Origin: Ruminococcus sp. UBA3767
Lineage (GTDB): Bacteria; Bacillota; Clostridia; Oscillospirales; Ruminococcaceae
DNA length: 31,896 bases
Reading direction: 5' to 3'
Assembly (NCBI GenBank): GCA_002371625.1
Contig: DFFV01000056.1
Location: forward strand, 1-31,896
Shown: piece by piece, positions 1 to 6,985 of the stretch
Numbering within the stretch: the first letter of the stretch is position 1
Layout: every line of letters begins with the position of its first letter
The notes under the pieces: generated by a model
The model's input: only the letters and a program-made list of their open reading frames with translations
Databases searched by the model: none
What the model was told of the DNA's origin: nothing
Made by a program: the position numbers and the translations under genes

Positions 1-46
1 TGTACGCACAATGTGGGGCGGTTCATTACGCAGGTATCTTTTTTTG

Positions 47-2302
47 TTATTCTACGTTTTTAAGTGCTTCGTCAAGCGGTATCCTGTTGAGCCTTATCTT
101 CAGGAAGAAGGTCGTGACCAGGTATGAAGCCGCCGCAAGAGCAGCCGTTGTAATGTAAGCCGTGAACGGAATGTCGGGGGAGATCCAGCCTGAGTATTCC
201 ATCATCATCACACGCCATATCAGATCTATCGCAAAAGCTGTTATCGGCAGGCTGAGCAGGATAGAGGCAAGCGTAACGATAGTCGTTGTGTGAATGTAGA
301 TGCCGTTTATCTCGCCCTTGCTGTAACCGAGTATCTTCGTCATCGAGATAGACTGGCTGTTCTTTTCGATAATTACCTTTGAAAGCATGAACACTACCAG
401 CACTATGACCGCAACACCTATTGCAAGGAATACAGTCATCATGTTGCCCATTGAGCGCTTGAGCTGACGTGAGGTCTTTGTCAGGTCATCCTTTGTAACG
501 TGCGTTGCAATAAGGTGCTCGTCAATGTCATCTATCTCCTCGCTGCAAAGGTAACCGGTAAAGCTTTCGGGCTCCTTGTCAAACATCTCGTTGAAGTTGT
601 CCATGCTCGTAAATACCGCAAGTGTGCTTGGGTAGGTGTAAATACCGCCGATCTCAAAATCGTATTCCTTTTCGGTGTACTTGTCCTTCAGCGTTATCTT
701 GTCGCCCTCGTCAAGACCGTATTTATCAGCGTAAGCGCTTGATATGATCGCCTTGTCGCCGTCGAACTCAGTCAGGAAATATCTGCTTGAGGGAACAAAG
801 CCGTATACCGATATCTCCTCGGTAAAATCTCTTCCCGTAGTTTCAAGTGAAGTTACCGAGTACCTTTCAGCCTTTTCATTCTGTGTCGGCACAGGTGCTT
901 TGAGCACATACTGGTGCGCAGCGATCATGTTGTTTACCGTGTCCTCGCTGAGCTGGTCGAGCAGCGGATTGAACAGCAGTGAAAACAGCAGTATAACGCT
1001 TGAGAAGAAAATGCCGGCAAATATCGTGATGTATCCGGGGATGTTCTGGAAAATAACTCTCAGCCTGTAACGCTTCATAATGCCTATCTTTGTGTTCAGC
1101 TTGAAAGCCTTCTTGCGCTGATGCCTTTTAAGGTCACGGCGCAGGAACTGCAAAGGAGTAAGGCTCAGCTTGTGTGCCAGCATGATGAAGTTTATCAGTG
1201 CCAGAAGTATCAGCGGTATAATCGTGGTATAGATAAATGCCTCGGGATTCCATACCGTCTTGTATGATACCAGGCTGTAAGAACCTAAGTATGCAGCTGC
1301 CATAAATTCTTTGAACACCGTGTAGCCGAGAACGTTTCCTATAACGCTCGCTATCAGCAGAACTATCAGCGGCGCAGCCATATAGTGCCTTACAAGCTCG
1401 CCCTTGGTGTAGCCCGAAGCTCTCAGCGTACCGATAACATTTGCGTCCTTAACTATCGTGTTTCCTGTTGTAACAGCGAAAATAAATGCAATTATAACGA
1501 TGAGCATATAAAGCATCACCATCATCATTATCTTGTCGTGACCGATGTCGTTGCCTGAAAAGTTTATTGCGGCGTTCAGCGCTCCGGGGATAAAATCTGA
1601 AAGCTGTGCCTTTTGTGAAATTGCTTTTGAAAGGTCCGTTGCTCTGTCAACTGCCTCCTTGCCCGTTCTGTCGCTCGGTGCGGAGTCGTACTTCCAGGAG
1701 TACGAGTAGTGCACATTCACCTCAGCGAACTCATCAAAAGTTTTCTGCGTAACGATACCAACGCCGAACTTTTCTGTGTCGAACATAAAGTCTGTGTTGT
1801 TCTCATACAGTGCCGAATAATCGGGAAGTGCTACGGTGCCAACTATCTCAAGCTCCTTGCCGCCGACTTCTATACTGTCGCCTATCTTGAGATCGTTGCT
1901 GTTCATATAAAGTCTGTCCAGCGCCGTTTCATTATCAGCCTCGGGCAGATCACCGTCAAGCACGCAGACCTTGTTAACGTCCTTGCGCTCGGTGAACATT
2001 CTTATGTGGCTGCCGCCAACGCTTTCGGGCATCGAGTAGGTGTTCTCGTACAGCTTCAGCTCGTTCTCGTTTTCTATCTCTTCAAGCACCTGCTTGTCGG
2101 GCTTTTGCATAAGCTCAAAGTTGCCGTCCTCGATGTTGTATTTCTCAAAGCTCTCATCGTATGCTTTTTTAAGGCTCACATCTGCAACGAAAAAACCCGA
2201 GGCTACCGCAATAAGTGCCACCATGAATATGAAAATAACAAGGTACTTTCCCGTTTCGCCCTTTATCTCACGCCAGATGCGCCTTGAAAGTGGATTTCTC
2301 AT
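47..2302 (-). CDS. FtsX/MacB-type ABC transporter permease
   Basis: A 751-aa membrane protein with two FtsX-like permease units. An N-terminal helix (about residues 19-40) is followed by a large extracytoplasmic domain. Three helices lie around residues 265-380, then a short basic cytoplasmic stretch, another helix and a second soluble domain, and three C-terminal helices around 630-735. This is the architecture of large single-chain permeases of the lipoprotein/peptide/antimicrobial export class. The start is ATG with GGAGGGAT just upstream. It lies 12 nt after the ATPase gene, so the two form one operon and probably one transporter. The substrate cannot be read from sequence. The upstream leader carries metal-control signals, which hints at a metal-linked role, but this is inference. 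No adaptor (HlyD-like) gene is seen in the window; the operon could continue beyond the left edge. Confidence 0.85.
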   Translation of the reverse strand: MRNPLSRRIWREIKGETGKYLVIFIFMVALIAVASGFFVADVSLKKAYDESFEKYNIEDGNFELMQKPDKQVLEEIENENELKLYENTYSMPESVGGSHIRMFTERKDVNKVCVLDGDLPEADNETALDRLYMNSNDLKIGDSIEVGGKELEIVGTVALPDYSALYENNTDFMFDTEKFGVGIVTQKTFDEFAEVNVHYSYSWKYDSAPSDRTGKEAVDRATDLSKAISQKAQLSDFIPGALNAAINFSGNDIGHDKIMMMVMLYMLIVIIAFIFAVTTGNTIVKDANVIGTLRASGYTKGELVRHYMAAPLIVLLIASVIGNVLGYTVFKEFMAAAYLGSYSLVSYKTVWNPEAFIYTTIIPLILLALINFIMLAHKLSLTPLQFLRRDLKRHQRKKAFKLNTKIGIMKRYRLRVIFQNIPGYITIFAGIFFSSVILLFSLLFNPLLDQLSEDTVNNMIAAHQYVLKAPVPTQNEKAERYSVTSLETTGRDFTEEISVYGFVPSSRYFLTEFDGDKAIISSAYADKYGLDEGDKITLKDKYTEKEYDFEIGGIYTYPSTLAVFTSMDNFNEMFDKEPESFTGYLCSEEIDDIDEHLIATHVTKDDLTKTSRQLKRSMGNMMTVFLAIGVAVIVLVVFMLSKVIIEKNSQSISMTKILGYSKGEINGIYIHTTTIVTLASILLSLPITAFAIDLIWRVMMMEYSGWISPDIPFTAYITTAALAAASYLVTTFFLKIRLNRIPLDEALKNVE

Positions 2303-2314
2303 GCCGATCCCTCC

Positions 2315-3013
2315 TTACCAGTCAAGGTCAGCCGCAGCTATCTTACTCTCGTTTGTGTACTGCTTTCTTATCATGCCGTCACGCAGCTTTATCACCTTGT
2401 CAGCCATGTTCTTTATCGCATCGTTGTGTGTTACCATTATAATAGTGCTGTTGTATTTCCGGTTAACAGTTTCTATCAGCTGAAGTATCTCCTTTGAGGT
2501 CTTGTAGTCAAGCGCACCTGTCGGCTCGTCGCAAAGCAGTATATCAGGGTTCTTTACTATCGCTCTTCCGATCGCAGTTCTCTGCTGCTGTCCGCCCGAA
2601 AGCTGATTAGGCAGCTTGTGGCGATGCTCATAAAGACCGAGCGTTTTGAGAATGTCATCAACATCAAGAGGGGAGTCGCTCAGATAAGCGCCTACTTCAA
2701 CATTTTCCTTGATGTTCAGGTTAGGTATCAGGTTGTACATCTGGAATATGTAGCCCAGATGCTTTCTGCGGTAAAGTGTCAGCGCCTTTTCGTTCATGTC
2801 GGCTGTCTTTTCACCGTTGATGGAAATGTACCCCTCATCTGCCGAGTCGATACCGCCGATGATGTTGAGCAGTGTTGATTTGCCCGAGCCGGAAGGTCCG
2901 AGCAGAACGCAGAACTCGCCTTTGTTGATACTGATGTCAATGCCCTTTAGTACGTCTGCACGGCTCTCACCGCTGCCGAAGGATTTTTTGATGCCGCTGA
3001 TCTCGATAAACAT
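2315..3013 (-). CDS. ABC transporter ATP-binding protein (MacB/LolD-like)
   Basis: A 232-aa nucleotide-binding subunit. Visible motifs in order are Walker A GPSGSGKS (39-46), a Q-loop in YIFQMYNL (88-95), the signature LSGGQQQR (138-145), Walker B ILLCDEP (158-164) with the D-loop GALD, and the H-loop MVTHN. This pattern is typical of the MacB/LolD/YknY ATPases that pair with FtsX-type permeases, and such a permease gene lies 12 nt downstream. The ATG has GAGGAG six nt upstream. The 5' region contains a perfect inverted repeat, two intrinsic terminators, a manganese riboswitch and a metal-box promoter, described separately. The C-terminal 20 residues after the H-loop are short and carry no extra domain. 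Confidence 0.93.
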   Translation of the reverse strand: MFIEISGIKKSFGSGESRADVLKGIDISINKGEFCVLLGPSGSGKSTLLNIIGGIDSADEGYISINGEKTADMNEKALTLYRRKHLGYIFQMYNLIPNLNIKENVEVGAYLSDSPLDVDDILKTLGLYEHRHKLPNQLSGGQQQRTAIGRAIVKNPDILLCDEPTGALDYKTSKEILQLIETVNRKYNSTIIMVTHNDAIKNMADKVIKLRDGMIRKQYTNESKIAAADLDW

Positions 3014-3034
3014 AAATACTCCTCGCTTTCCCGT

Positions 3035-3062
3035 GCATATATGAACAGATATTCATATATGC
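3035..3062. promoter_or_regulatory. Perfect 11-bp inverted repeat, candidate operator of the ABC operon
   Basis: GCATATATGAA, six spacer bases, then TTCATATATGC: a perfect 11-bp inverted repeat ending 21 nt upstream of the ATPase start codon. No T-run follows, so it is not a terminator. The AT-rich symmetric arms resemble operators of TetR/PadR-type repressors that often control FtsX-type ABC exporters. No such regulator is encoded in the window, so the binding protein is unknown. Confidence 0.6.
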
Positions 3063-3082
3063 AGCCAATAAATATCATACAA
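3054..3082 (-). promoter_or_regulatory. Weak candidate promoter overlapping the inverted repeat
   Basis: On the minus strand, TTGTAT (3082-3077), a 17-nt spacer and TATATG (3059-3054). The -10 falls inside the inverted repeat. If real, it would transcribe the ABC operon independently of the two terminators upstream and would be blocked by a protein bound to the repeat. Both hexamers are imperfect, so confidence is low. Confidence 0.35.
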
Positions 3083-3103
3083 ACAACTTCTCCCGCCGTT
3101 TAG

Positions 3104-3155
3104 TAAAAAAGAATCGGTCACGGCAATACCGACGCTGCGGTAAGCTGTGACCGAT
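3104..3155 (-). terminator. Second intrinsic terminator of the riboswitch leader
   Basis: Minus-strand hairpin with arms ATCGGTCAC / GTGACCGAT (3155-3147 and 3121-3113) plus inner ACCG/CGGT pairing, followed by TCTTTTTT. It lies between the riboswitch terminator and the ABC genes. Its 5' arm contains ACAGCTTAC, an exact complement of the loop of the preceding terminator. Confidence 0.82.
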
Positions 3156-3170
3156 GAAATCATTATACAT

Positions 3171-3217
3171 AAAAAATCAGACTCCATGTACAGCTTACGT
3201 TGCAATACATGAGTCTG
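3171..3217 (-). terminator. Riboswitch expression-platform terminator
   Basis: Minus-strand hairpin CAGACTC-ATGTA / TACAT-G-GAGTCTG, followed by a short A then TTTTTT. Its 5' arm includes the CUCAU bases that would close helix P1 of the aptamer. Aptamer closing and this terminator are therefore mutually exclusive, the arrangement expected for a ligand-ON transcriptional riboswitch. Confidence 0.85.
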
Positions 3218-3301
3218 GACATTTAAGACAAGCCAGACGGGAGACCCCGACGAGATTGTTGACTTGCCACACTATCAAAATCAGTGCTGCTACTCCCCCA
3301 T
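3209..3301 (-). ncRNA. yybP-ykoY (Mn2+) riboswitch aptamer
   Basis: Read on the minus strand, the RNA starts AUGGG-GGAGUAG. The GGGGAGUAG core is the hallmark of the yybP-ykoY class. AUGGG pairs with the terminal CUCAU to form P1. GCACU/AGUGU forms a small hairpin. GGCAAGUC pairs with GGCUUGUC over eight base pairs in the long arm, which encloses AACAA and a CGGG-GUCU-CCCG tip. A CCAGA segment precedes the P1 3' strand, like the GCAAGA/GCGAGA of the consensus. This class binds Mn2+ and usually turns on Mn exporters. Here no known Mn exporter follows directly; the next genes are an ABC transporter about 200 nt downstream, beyond two terminators. The class assignment is by eye from the motif and fold. 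Confidence 0.82.
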
Positions 3302-3398
3302 AATTTACAATTACAGCATAACATATTTTTCTGGATTTGTCAAGCACTTTTACGCAATTAACAAAACAGAGTGTTTGTATGTGATAAGACAATATGTA

Positions 3399-3414
3399 GT
3401 TAGAATTACCTAAC
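3399..3414. promoter_or_regulatory. DtxR-type metal box at the minus-strand promoter
   Basis: GTTAG-AATTAC-CTAAC. The half-sites and six-base gap match the TTAG-N6-CTAA register contained in the classical DtxR/IdeR operator. It starts 8 nt downstream of the -10 of the minus-strand promoter, so it covers the transcription start. The same geometry is found at the feoA promoter. The likely binder is the DtxR-family protein encoded at the end of the feo operon (inference). Confidence 0.72.
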
Positions 3415-3421
3415 CGAACAT

Positions 3422-3450
3422 ATTATAGCACCCTTTTTCTGCTTTGTCAA
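3422..3450 (-). promoter_or_regulatory. Consensus sigma-A promoter for the riboswitch transcript
   Basis: Minus strand TTGACA (3450-3445), 17-nt spacer, TATAAT (3427-3422): both hexamers are perfect. Initiation is expected near 3415, just at the metal box. The RNA would pass through the Mn2+ aptamer and the two terminators. Confidence 0.85.
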
Positions 3451-3559
3451 TAGTTCGCACATTAGTTGGTAATTCTGCTGTTCCGGCGTATTTACGCTGT
3501 TTGCGAGCTTTGTAACTGCGATGGAAACGGGAGATTTGTATAATTGCACATATTAAAAG

Positions 3560-3575
3560 GTTAGCCCTCGCTAAC
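3560..3575. promoter_or_regulatory. Third metal box between the divergent promoters
   Basis: GTTAG-CCCTCG-CTAAC, same half-sites and gap as the two promoter boxes. Flanking AAAAG and TTTTT extend the symmetry, so it could also fold as a hairpin with a T-run on the plus strand. A TATAAT lies at 3539-3544 without a good -35. Position midway between the divergent promoters suggests an auxiliary operator, or the remains of another promoter. Confidence 0.55.
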
Positions 3576-3620
3576 TTTTTGTAAAAAATCACGATTTTAG
3601 CGAAATGGAGTCTCTAACTC

Positions 3621-3649
3621 TTGACAAAACAGCGCAACAGGGGTATTAT
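3621..3649 (+). promoter_or_regulatory. feo operon promoter
   Basis: TTGACA (3621-3626), 17-nt spacer, TATTAT (3644-3649). It drives the plus-strand feo operon. The metal box begins at the predicted start site, as expected for repression by a metal-loaded DtxR-type protein. Confidence 0.85.
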
Positions 3650-3654
3650 AAATA

Positions 3655-3674
3655 CAGTTAGAAAATGCTAACTG
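3655..3674. promoter_or_regulatory. DtxR-type metal box of the feo promoter
   Basis: CAGTTAG-AAAATG-CTAACTG, a perfect palindrome with 7-bp arms and six-base gap, directly after the feo -10 hexamer. Placement over the start site implies repression when the corepressor metal (probably Fe2+) is plentiful. The match to the DtxR family is by half-site pattern, not by binding data. Confidence 0.78.
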
Positions 3675-3719
3675 CCGCATGGCAGGAACGGAGTCGAGTC
3701 AGAAAAGGAGTGTTGATCT

Positions 3720-3929
3720 ATGCCGCTTACTTATGCTGCAACAGGTGAAGAAAATGTTATAAAAAAGATCGGCGGAAGTCCTGAGGTCAAGAAGCATCTT
3801 GAGAACCTCGGATTTGTTGTAGGCGGAAAGGTTACCGTTATCAGCACGCTTGACGGAAATATGATAGTCAATGTAAAAGACGCACGAGTTGCGATCGATA
3901 AGCAGATGGCTAATAAAATAATGATCTGA
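3720..3929 (+). CDS. feoA: FeoA-domain ferrous iron transport protein (first copy)
   Basis: A 69-aa single-domain FeoA protein with the small SH3-like beta-barrel pattern: a helix-rich start, then GGKVTVISTLDGNMIVNVKDARVAIDK, seen in parts as the hydrophobic strands around residues 35-62. FeoA proteins are cytosolic partners that support FeoB-dependent Fe2+ uptake. The ATG has AAGGAG 9 nt upstream and follows the metal-box promoter. It is the first gene of the operon, with a second FeoA-like gene 42 nt downstream. Two small FeoA proteins in one operon are common in Clostridia. Confidence 0.9.
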   Translation: MPLTYAATGEENVIKKIGGSPEVKKHLENLGFVVGGKVTVISTLDGNMIVNVKDARVAIDKQMANKIMI

Positions 3930-3971
3930 GGGCGCTGCCTGAAGATCATTGATTTTTTGGGAGGAAGGTTT

Positions 3972-4193
3972 ATGAAAACATTGAAAGAAGTCGCTATCGG
4001 CGACACCGCAAAGGTCGTTAAGCTGCACGGCGAAGGCGCAGTTAAGCGCAGGATCATGGACATGGGCATCACCAAGAACGTTGAGGTGTTCGTTCGCAAG
4101 GTAGCACCGCTGGGCGATCCTATGGAGGTTACTGTAAGAGGCTACGAGCTTTCACTCAGAAAAGCCGATGCTGAAATGATCGAAGTGGAGTAA
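3972..4193 (+). CDS. feoA: FeoA-domain ferrous iron transport protein (second copy)
   Basis: A 73-aa FeoA-domain protein. Recognisable family features are the opening LKEVAIGDTAKVVKLHG, the segment AVKRRIMDMGI (a typical FeoA helix, residues about 25-35) and the closing strand VTVRGYELSLRKADAEMI. The frame is open upstream through a TTG, but the ATG chosen here has GGGAGGAAGG at ideal distance. It is more canonical than the first copy, which lacks the RRIMDMGI helix sequence. It lies 59 nt before feoB, a gap that holds another metal box. Confidence 0.93.
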   Translation: MKTLKEVAIGDTAKVVKLHGEGAVKRRIMDMGITKNVEVFVRKVAPLGDPMEVTVRGYELSLRKADAEMIEVE

Positions 4194-4208
4194 TTTTTTG
4201 TGATGTAT

Positions 4209-4226
4209 GGTTAGTAATTACTAACC
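4209..4226. promoter_or_regulatory. Fourth metal box, directly before feoB
   Basis: GGTTAG-TAATTA-CTAACC, a perfect 18-bp palindrome with the same half-sites and gap as the boxes at the feo promoter. It lies between the second feoA stop codon and the feoB ribosome binding site. No convincing promoter hexamers accompany it, so it may act as a roadblock or mark a weak internal promoter. Confidence 0.68.
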
Positions 4227-4252
4227 TCTTATATGAAGGAAGGATGTTTTTA

Positions 4253-6736
4253 ATGGAGCTAAAGATCGCACTTGCGGGAAACCCTAACTGCGGTAAGACA
4301 ACACTGTTCAATGCCCTTACAGGCTCAAATCAGTTCGTGGGAAACTGGCCGGGAGTTACGGTCGAAAAAAAGGAAGGTAAGCTGAAGGGCCATGACGGCG
4401 TGGTGATAACAGACCTGCCGGGTATCTATTCGCTTTCGCCCTACACACTTGAAGAGGTAGTTGCAAGAAACTATCTTATCGGGGAAAGACCAAACGCAAT
4501 ACTTAATATTATCGACGGAACGAACCTTGAAAGAAACCTCTATCTTACAACTCAGCTCACCGAGCTGGGACTGCCTGTTGTAATAGCAGTAAACATGATA
4601 GACGTTGTGAATAAAACAGGAAACAAGATCAACACAGCAGAGCTTTCTAAGCAGCTTGGCTGCAAGGTAGTTGAGATCTCCGCACTTAAAGGAACGGGCA
4701 TCAAGGAAGCTGCACAGGCAGCAGTCGATGCCGCAAAGGGCGAAGCAACAGTTCCGACACACAAGTTCTCAGAGAAGGTCGAGAACGCACTTGCAAATAT
4801 CGAAAGCTACTGTGCAAGCGCCGTACCGGAGGGACAGAACAGATGGTACGCTGTTAAGCTGTTTGAGCGTGATGAAAAAGCAGCAGGAAAGCTGATGCTT
4901 GACGAGCAGACCAAAAAGAACATCGAGGCTGAGATCACTTCGGCTGAGGCTGAGCTTGATGATGACGCCGAGTCGATCATCACCAACGAAAGATACGTTT
5001 TCATTTCGGGCATAATAGATAAGTGCCTTAAAAAGAAAAACAAGGGCGCAGCAACGACTTCGGATAAGATAGACAGGATAGTTACAAACCGCTGGCTCGG
5101 ACTTCCGATCTTTGCAGCGGTAATGATCCTTGTGTACTATATCTCGGTAACAACAGTCGGCACATGGGCTACCGACTGGGCAAACGACGGACTTTTCGGT
5201 GACGGCTTCCACCTGTTCGGTATCAGCGGCAGCTATGAAGCGGATAAGGACGACTGGGCAAGCAAATACGTGTTCACCGATGAAGTTAAGAAAGTAGCTG
5301 AATCAGCAGCTGATGATGAAGATATCAAGGGCGCAGGCGAGGTGTTCAGCGCAATTGAAGATAAAGATTTTGATGCCTTTGAGGAAAGCTACGGCAGCTA
5401 CCGTGACGAGTTCTACAAAAAGGCTGAATATGCCGAGGATGACGAGGACGAGGAAACTCCTCTCAATCCCGATCAGGTCTACGATATAGATGCAGCGCTT
5501 GGCGAAGCACTTGATGAGGAGGGTGAGTTCACCGCTCCCGACCCTGCCGAATACGGCGTATGGGTACCCGGTGTTCCGGTGCTTGTTGAAAAGGGACTTG
5601 ATAAACTCAATTGCACCGATTGGCTCAAGGGACTTATCCTTGACGGTATCGTAGCAGGTGTGGGCGCAGTTCTGGGCTTTGTGCCTCAGATGCTGGTTCT
5701 GTTCATCTTCCTTGCGATACTTGAATCGTGCGGATACATGGCAAGAGTTGCGTTCATCATGGACAGGATCTTCCGCCGTTTCGGTCTTTCGGGAAAATCC
5801 TTTATCCCTATCCTCATAGGTACGGGCTGCGGCGTTCCGGGTATCATGGCTTCAAGAACTATCGAGAACGAACGTGACCGCCGTATGACGATAATGACAA
5901 CAACATTCATCCCCTGCGGAGCTAAGCTCCCGATCATCTCGATGATCGCAGTTGCGCTCTTCAACGGCGCATGGTGGGTAGGACCCAGCGCATACTTCCT
6001 TGGTATGGCAGCTATCATAATCTCGGGCATAATGCTCAAAAAGACAAAAATGTTCGCAGGCGATCCTGCACCGTTTGTAATGGAGCTTCCTGCATATCAC
6101 GTTCCGACCGTAGGCAATGTACTTCGTTCGATGTGGGAGCGTGGCTGGTCGTTCATCAAAAAAGCAGGAACTATCATACTTCTTTCATCTATCGTTATCT
6201 GGGCAGGCTCGGTATTCGGCTGGCAGGAGGGTGCTTCGTTCGGATTCTATCCCGATATGGAGCTTGCAGATTCGATCCTTGGTCACATAGGCAACGGCAT
6301 CAAGTGGCTGTTTGCACCTCTTGGATTTGATAACGCTTCCGCAGCAGTTGCAACTATTATGGGACTTGTTGCTAAGGAAGAGGTAGTCGGAGTATTCGGA
6401 GTTCTTGATTTTGAAGGCCTTACCAGACTTGCCGGTTATTCATTTCTCGCATTCAATCTCCTCTGCGCACCTTGCTTTGCAGCTATCGGCGCAATGAAGA
6501 GAGAAATGAACAGCCCCAAGTGGACGCTCTTTGCAGTCGGCTATCAGTGCTTGTTCGCTTATGCCGTATCTCTTATGATCTACCAGTTCGGCGGAATATT
6601 CACTTCAAATGTAAATGTTATCGGACTTATCGTTTCCATACTTCTGCTTGTTGGCATCATCTTCATGCTCTTCAAGCCTTACAAGGAATCGACAAAGCTC
6701 ACAGTTAAAAACAAGGCTCTCGCAGTTGAGCAGTAA
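4253..6736 (+). CDS. feoB: Ferrous iron transporter FeoB
   Basis: An 827-aa Fe2+ transporter with an N-terminal G domain and a membrane core. G motifs: GNPNCGKT (9-16), DLPG (54-57), NMID (114-117) and SALKG (143-147). The first helix is near 281-303. The core motif GTGCGVPGIMASRTIENE (about 523-540) is present, followed by CGAKLPI and several helices to residue 815. Between the first and second membrane helices lies an unusually long, very acidic segment (about 320-440) with runs such as EDDEDEE. An ATG 9 nt upstream is also in frame, but GGAAGG spacing favours 4253. The gene lies in a feoA-feoA-feoB operon preceded by metal boxes, so iron-repressed expression is expected. Confidence 0.97.
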   Translation: MELKIALAGNPNCGKTTLFNALTGSNQFVGNWPGVTVEKKEGKLKGHDGVVITDLPGIYSLSPYTLEEVVARNYLIGERPNAILNIIDGTNLERNLYLTTQLTELGLPVVIAVNMIDVVNKTGNKINTAELSKQLGCKVVEISALKGTGIKEAAQAAVDAAKGEATVPTHKFSEKVENALANIESYCASAVPEGQNRWYAVKLFERDEKAAGKLMLDEQTKKNIEAEITSAEAELDDDAESIITNERYVFISGIIDKCLKKKNKGAATTSDKIDRIVTNRWLGLPIFAAVMILVYYISVTTVGTWATDWANDGLFGDGFHLFGISGSYEADKDDWASKYVFTDEVKKVAESAADDEDIKGAGEVFSAIEDKDFDAFEESYGSYRDEFYKKAEYAEDDEDEETPLNPDQVYDIDAALGEALDEEGEFTAPDPAEYGVWVPGVPVLVEKGLDKLNCTDWLKGLILDGIVAGVGAVLGFVPQMLVLFIFLAILESCGYMARVAFIMDRIFRRFGLSGKSFIPILIGTGCGVPGIMASRTIENERDRRMTIMTTTFIPCGAKLPIISMIAVALFNGAWWVGPSAYFLGMAAIIISGIMLKKTKMFAGDPAPFVMELPAYHVPTVGNVLRSMWERGWSFIKKAGTIILLSSIVIWAGSVFGWQEGASFGFYPDMELADSILGHIGNGIKWLFAPLGFDNASAAVATIMGLVAKEEVVGVFGVLDFEGLTRLAGYSFLAFNLLCAPCFAAIGAMKREMNSPKWTLFAVGYQCLFAYAVSLMIYQFGGIFTSNVNVIGLIVSILLLVGIIFMLFKPYKESTKLTVKNKALAVEQ

Positions 6737-6754
6737 CTAAAAAGGAGGATCGCT

Positions 6755-6952
6755 ATGCTGTCGTGGCTAAGTGCAAATATCGGAACAATACTTGTTCTTC
6801 TCGTGCTCGCAGTTATCGTTGCCGCAATTGTGGCATCAATGGTAAAAGATAAGCGTGCAGGGAAATCACCTACCTGCGGCGGCAACTGCGGTCATTGCTC
6901 GATGGGTTGCGCAGCCTGCCATGCAGCAAAAAACAAAGCATCTCACAGCTGA
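6755..6952 (+). CDS. FeoB-associated Cys-rich membrane peptide
   Basis: A 65-aa protein with one N-terminal membrane helix (about 8-30), a short basic stretch, and a compact cysteine cluster: C41, C45, C48, C52 and C55, followed by a histidine. This matches the FeoB-associated Cys-rich membrane protein family that accompanies feoB in Firmicutes. The cytosolic Cys cluster could receive or sense Fe2+ at the channel exit, but the function is not established. AAGGAGG precedes the ATG, 18 nt after the feoB stop. Confidence 0.92.
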   Translation: MLSWLSANIGTILVLLVLAVIVAAIVASMVKDKRAGKSPTCGGNCGHCSMGCAACHAAKNKASHS

Positions 6953-6985
6953 GCAGCACAAATATCATTGCATACGGGAGATGAT

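Noticed and set aside
3195..3392. A 65-codon minus-strand open frame across the riboswitch
   Set aside because: It has no ribosome binding site and its sequence is fully explained by the structured aptamer and terminator.
3410..3592. A 60-codon minus-strand open frame in the feo/ABC gap
   Set aside because: It spans the minus-strand promoter and would be read before the transcription start; no ribosome binding site.
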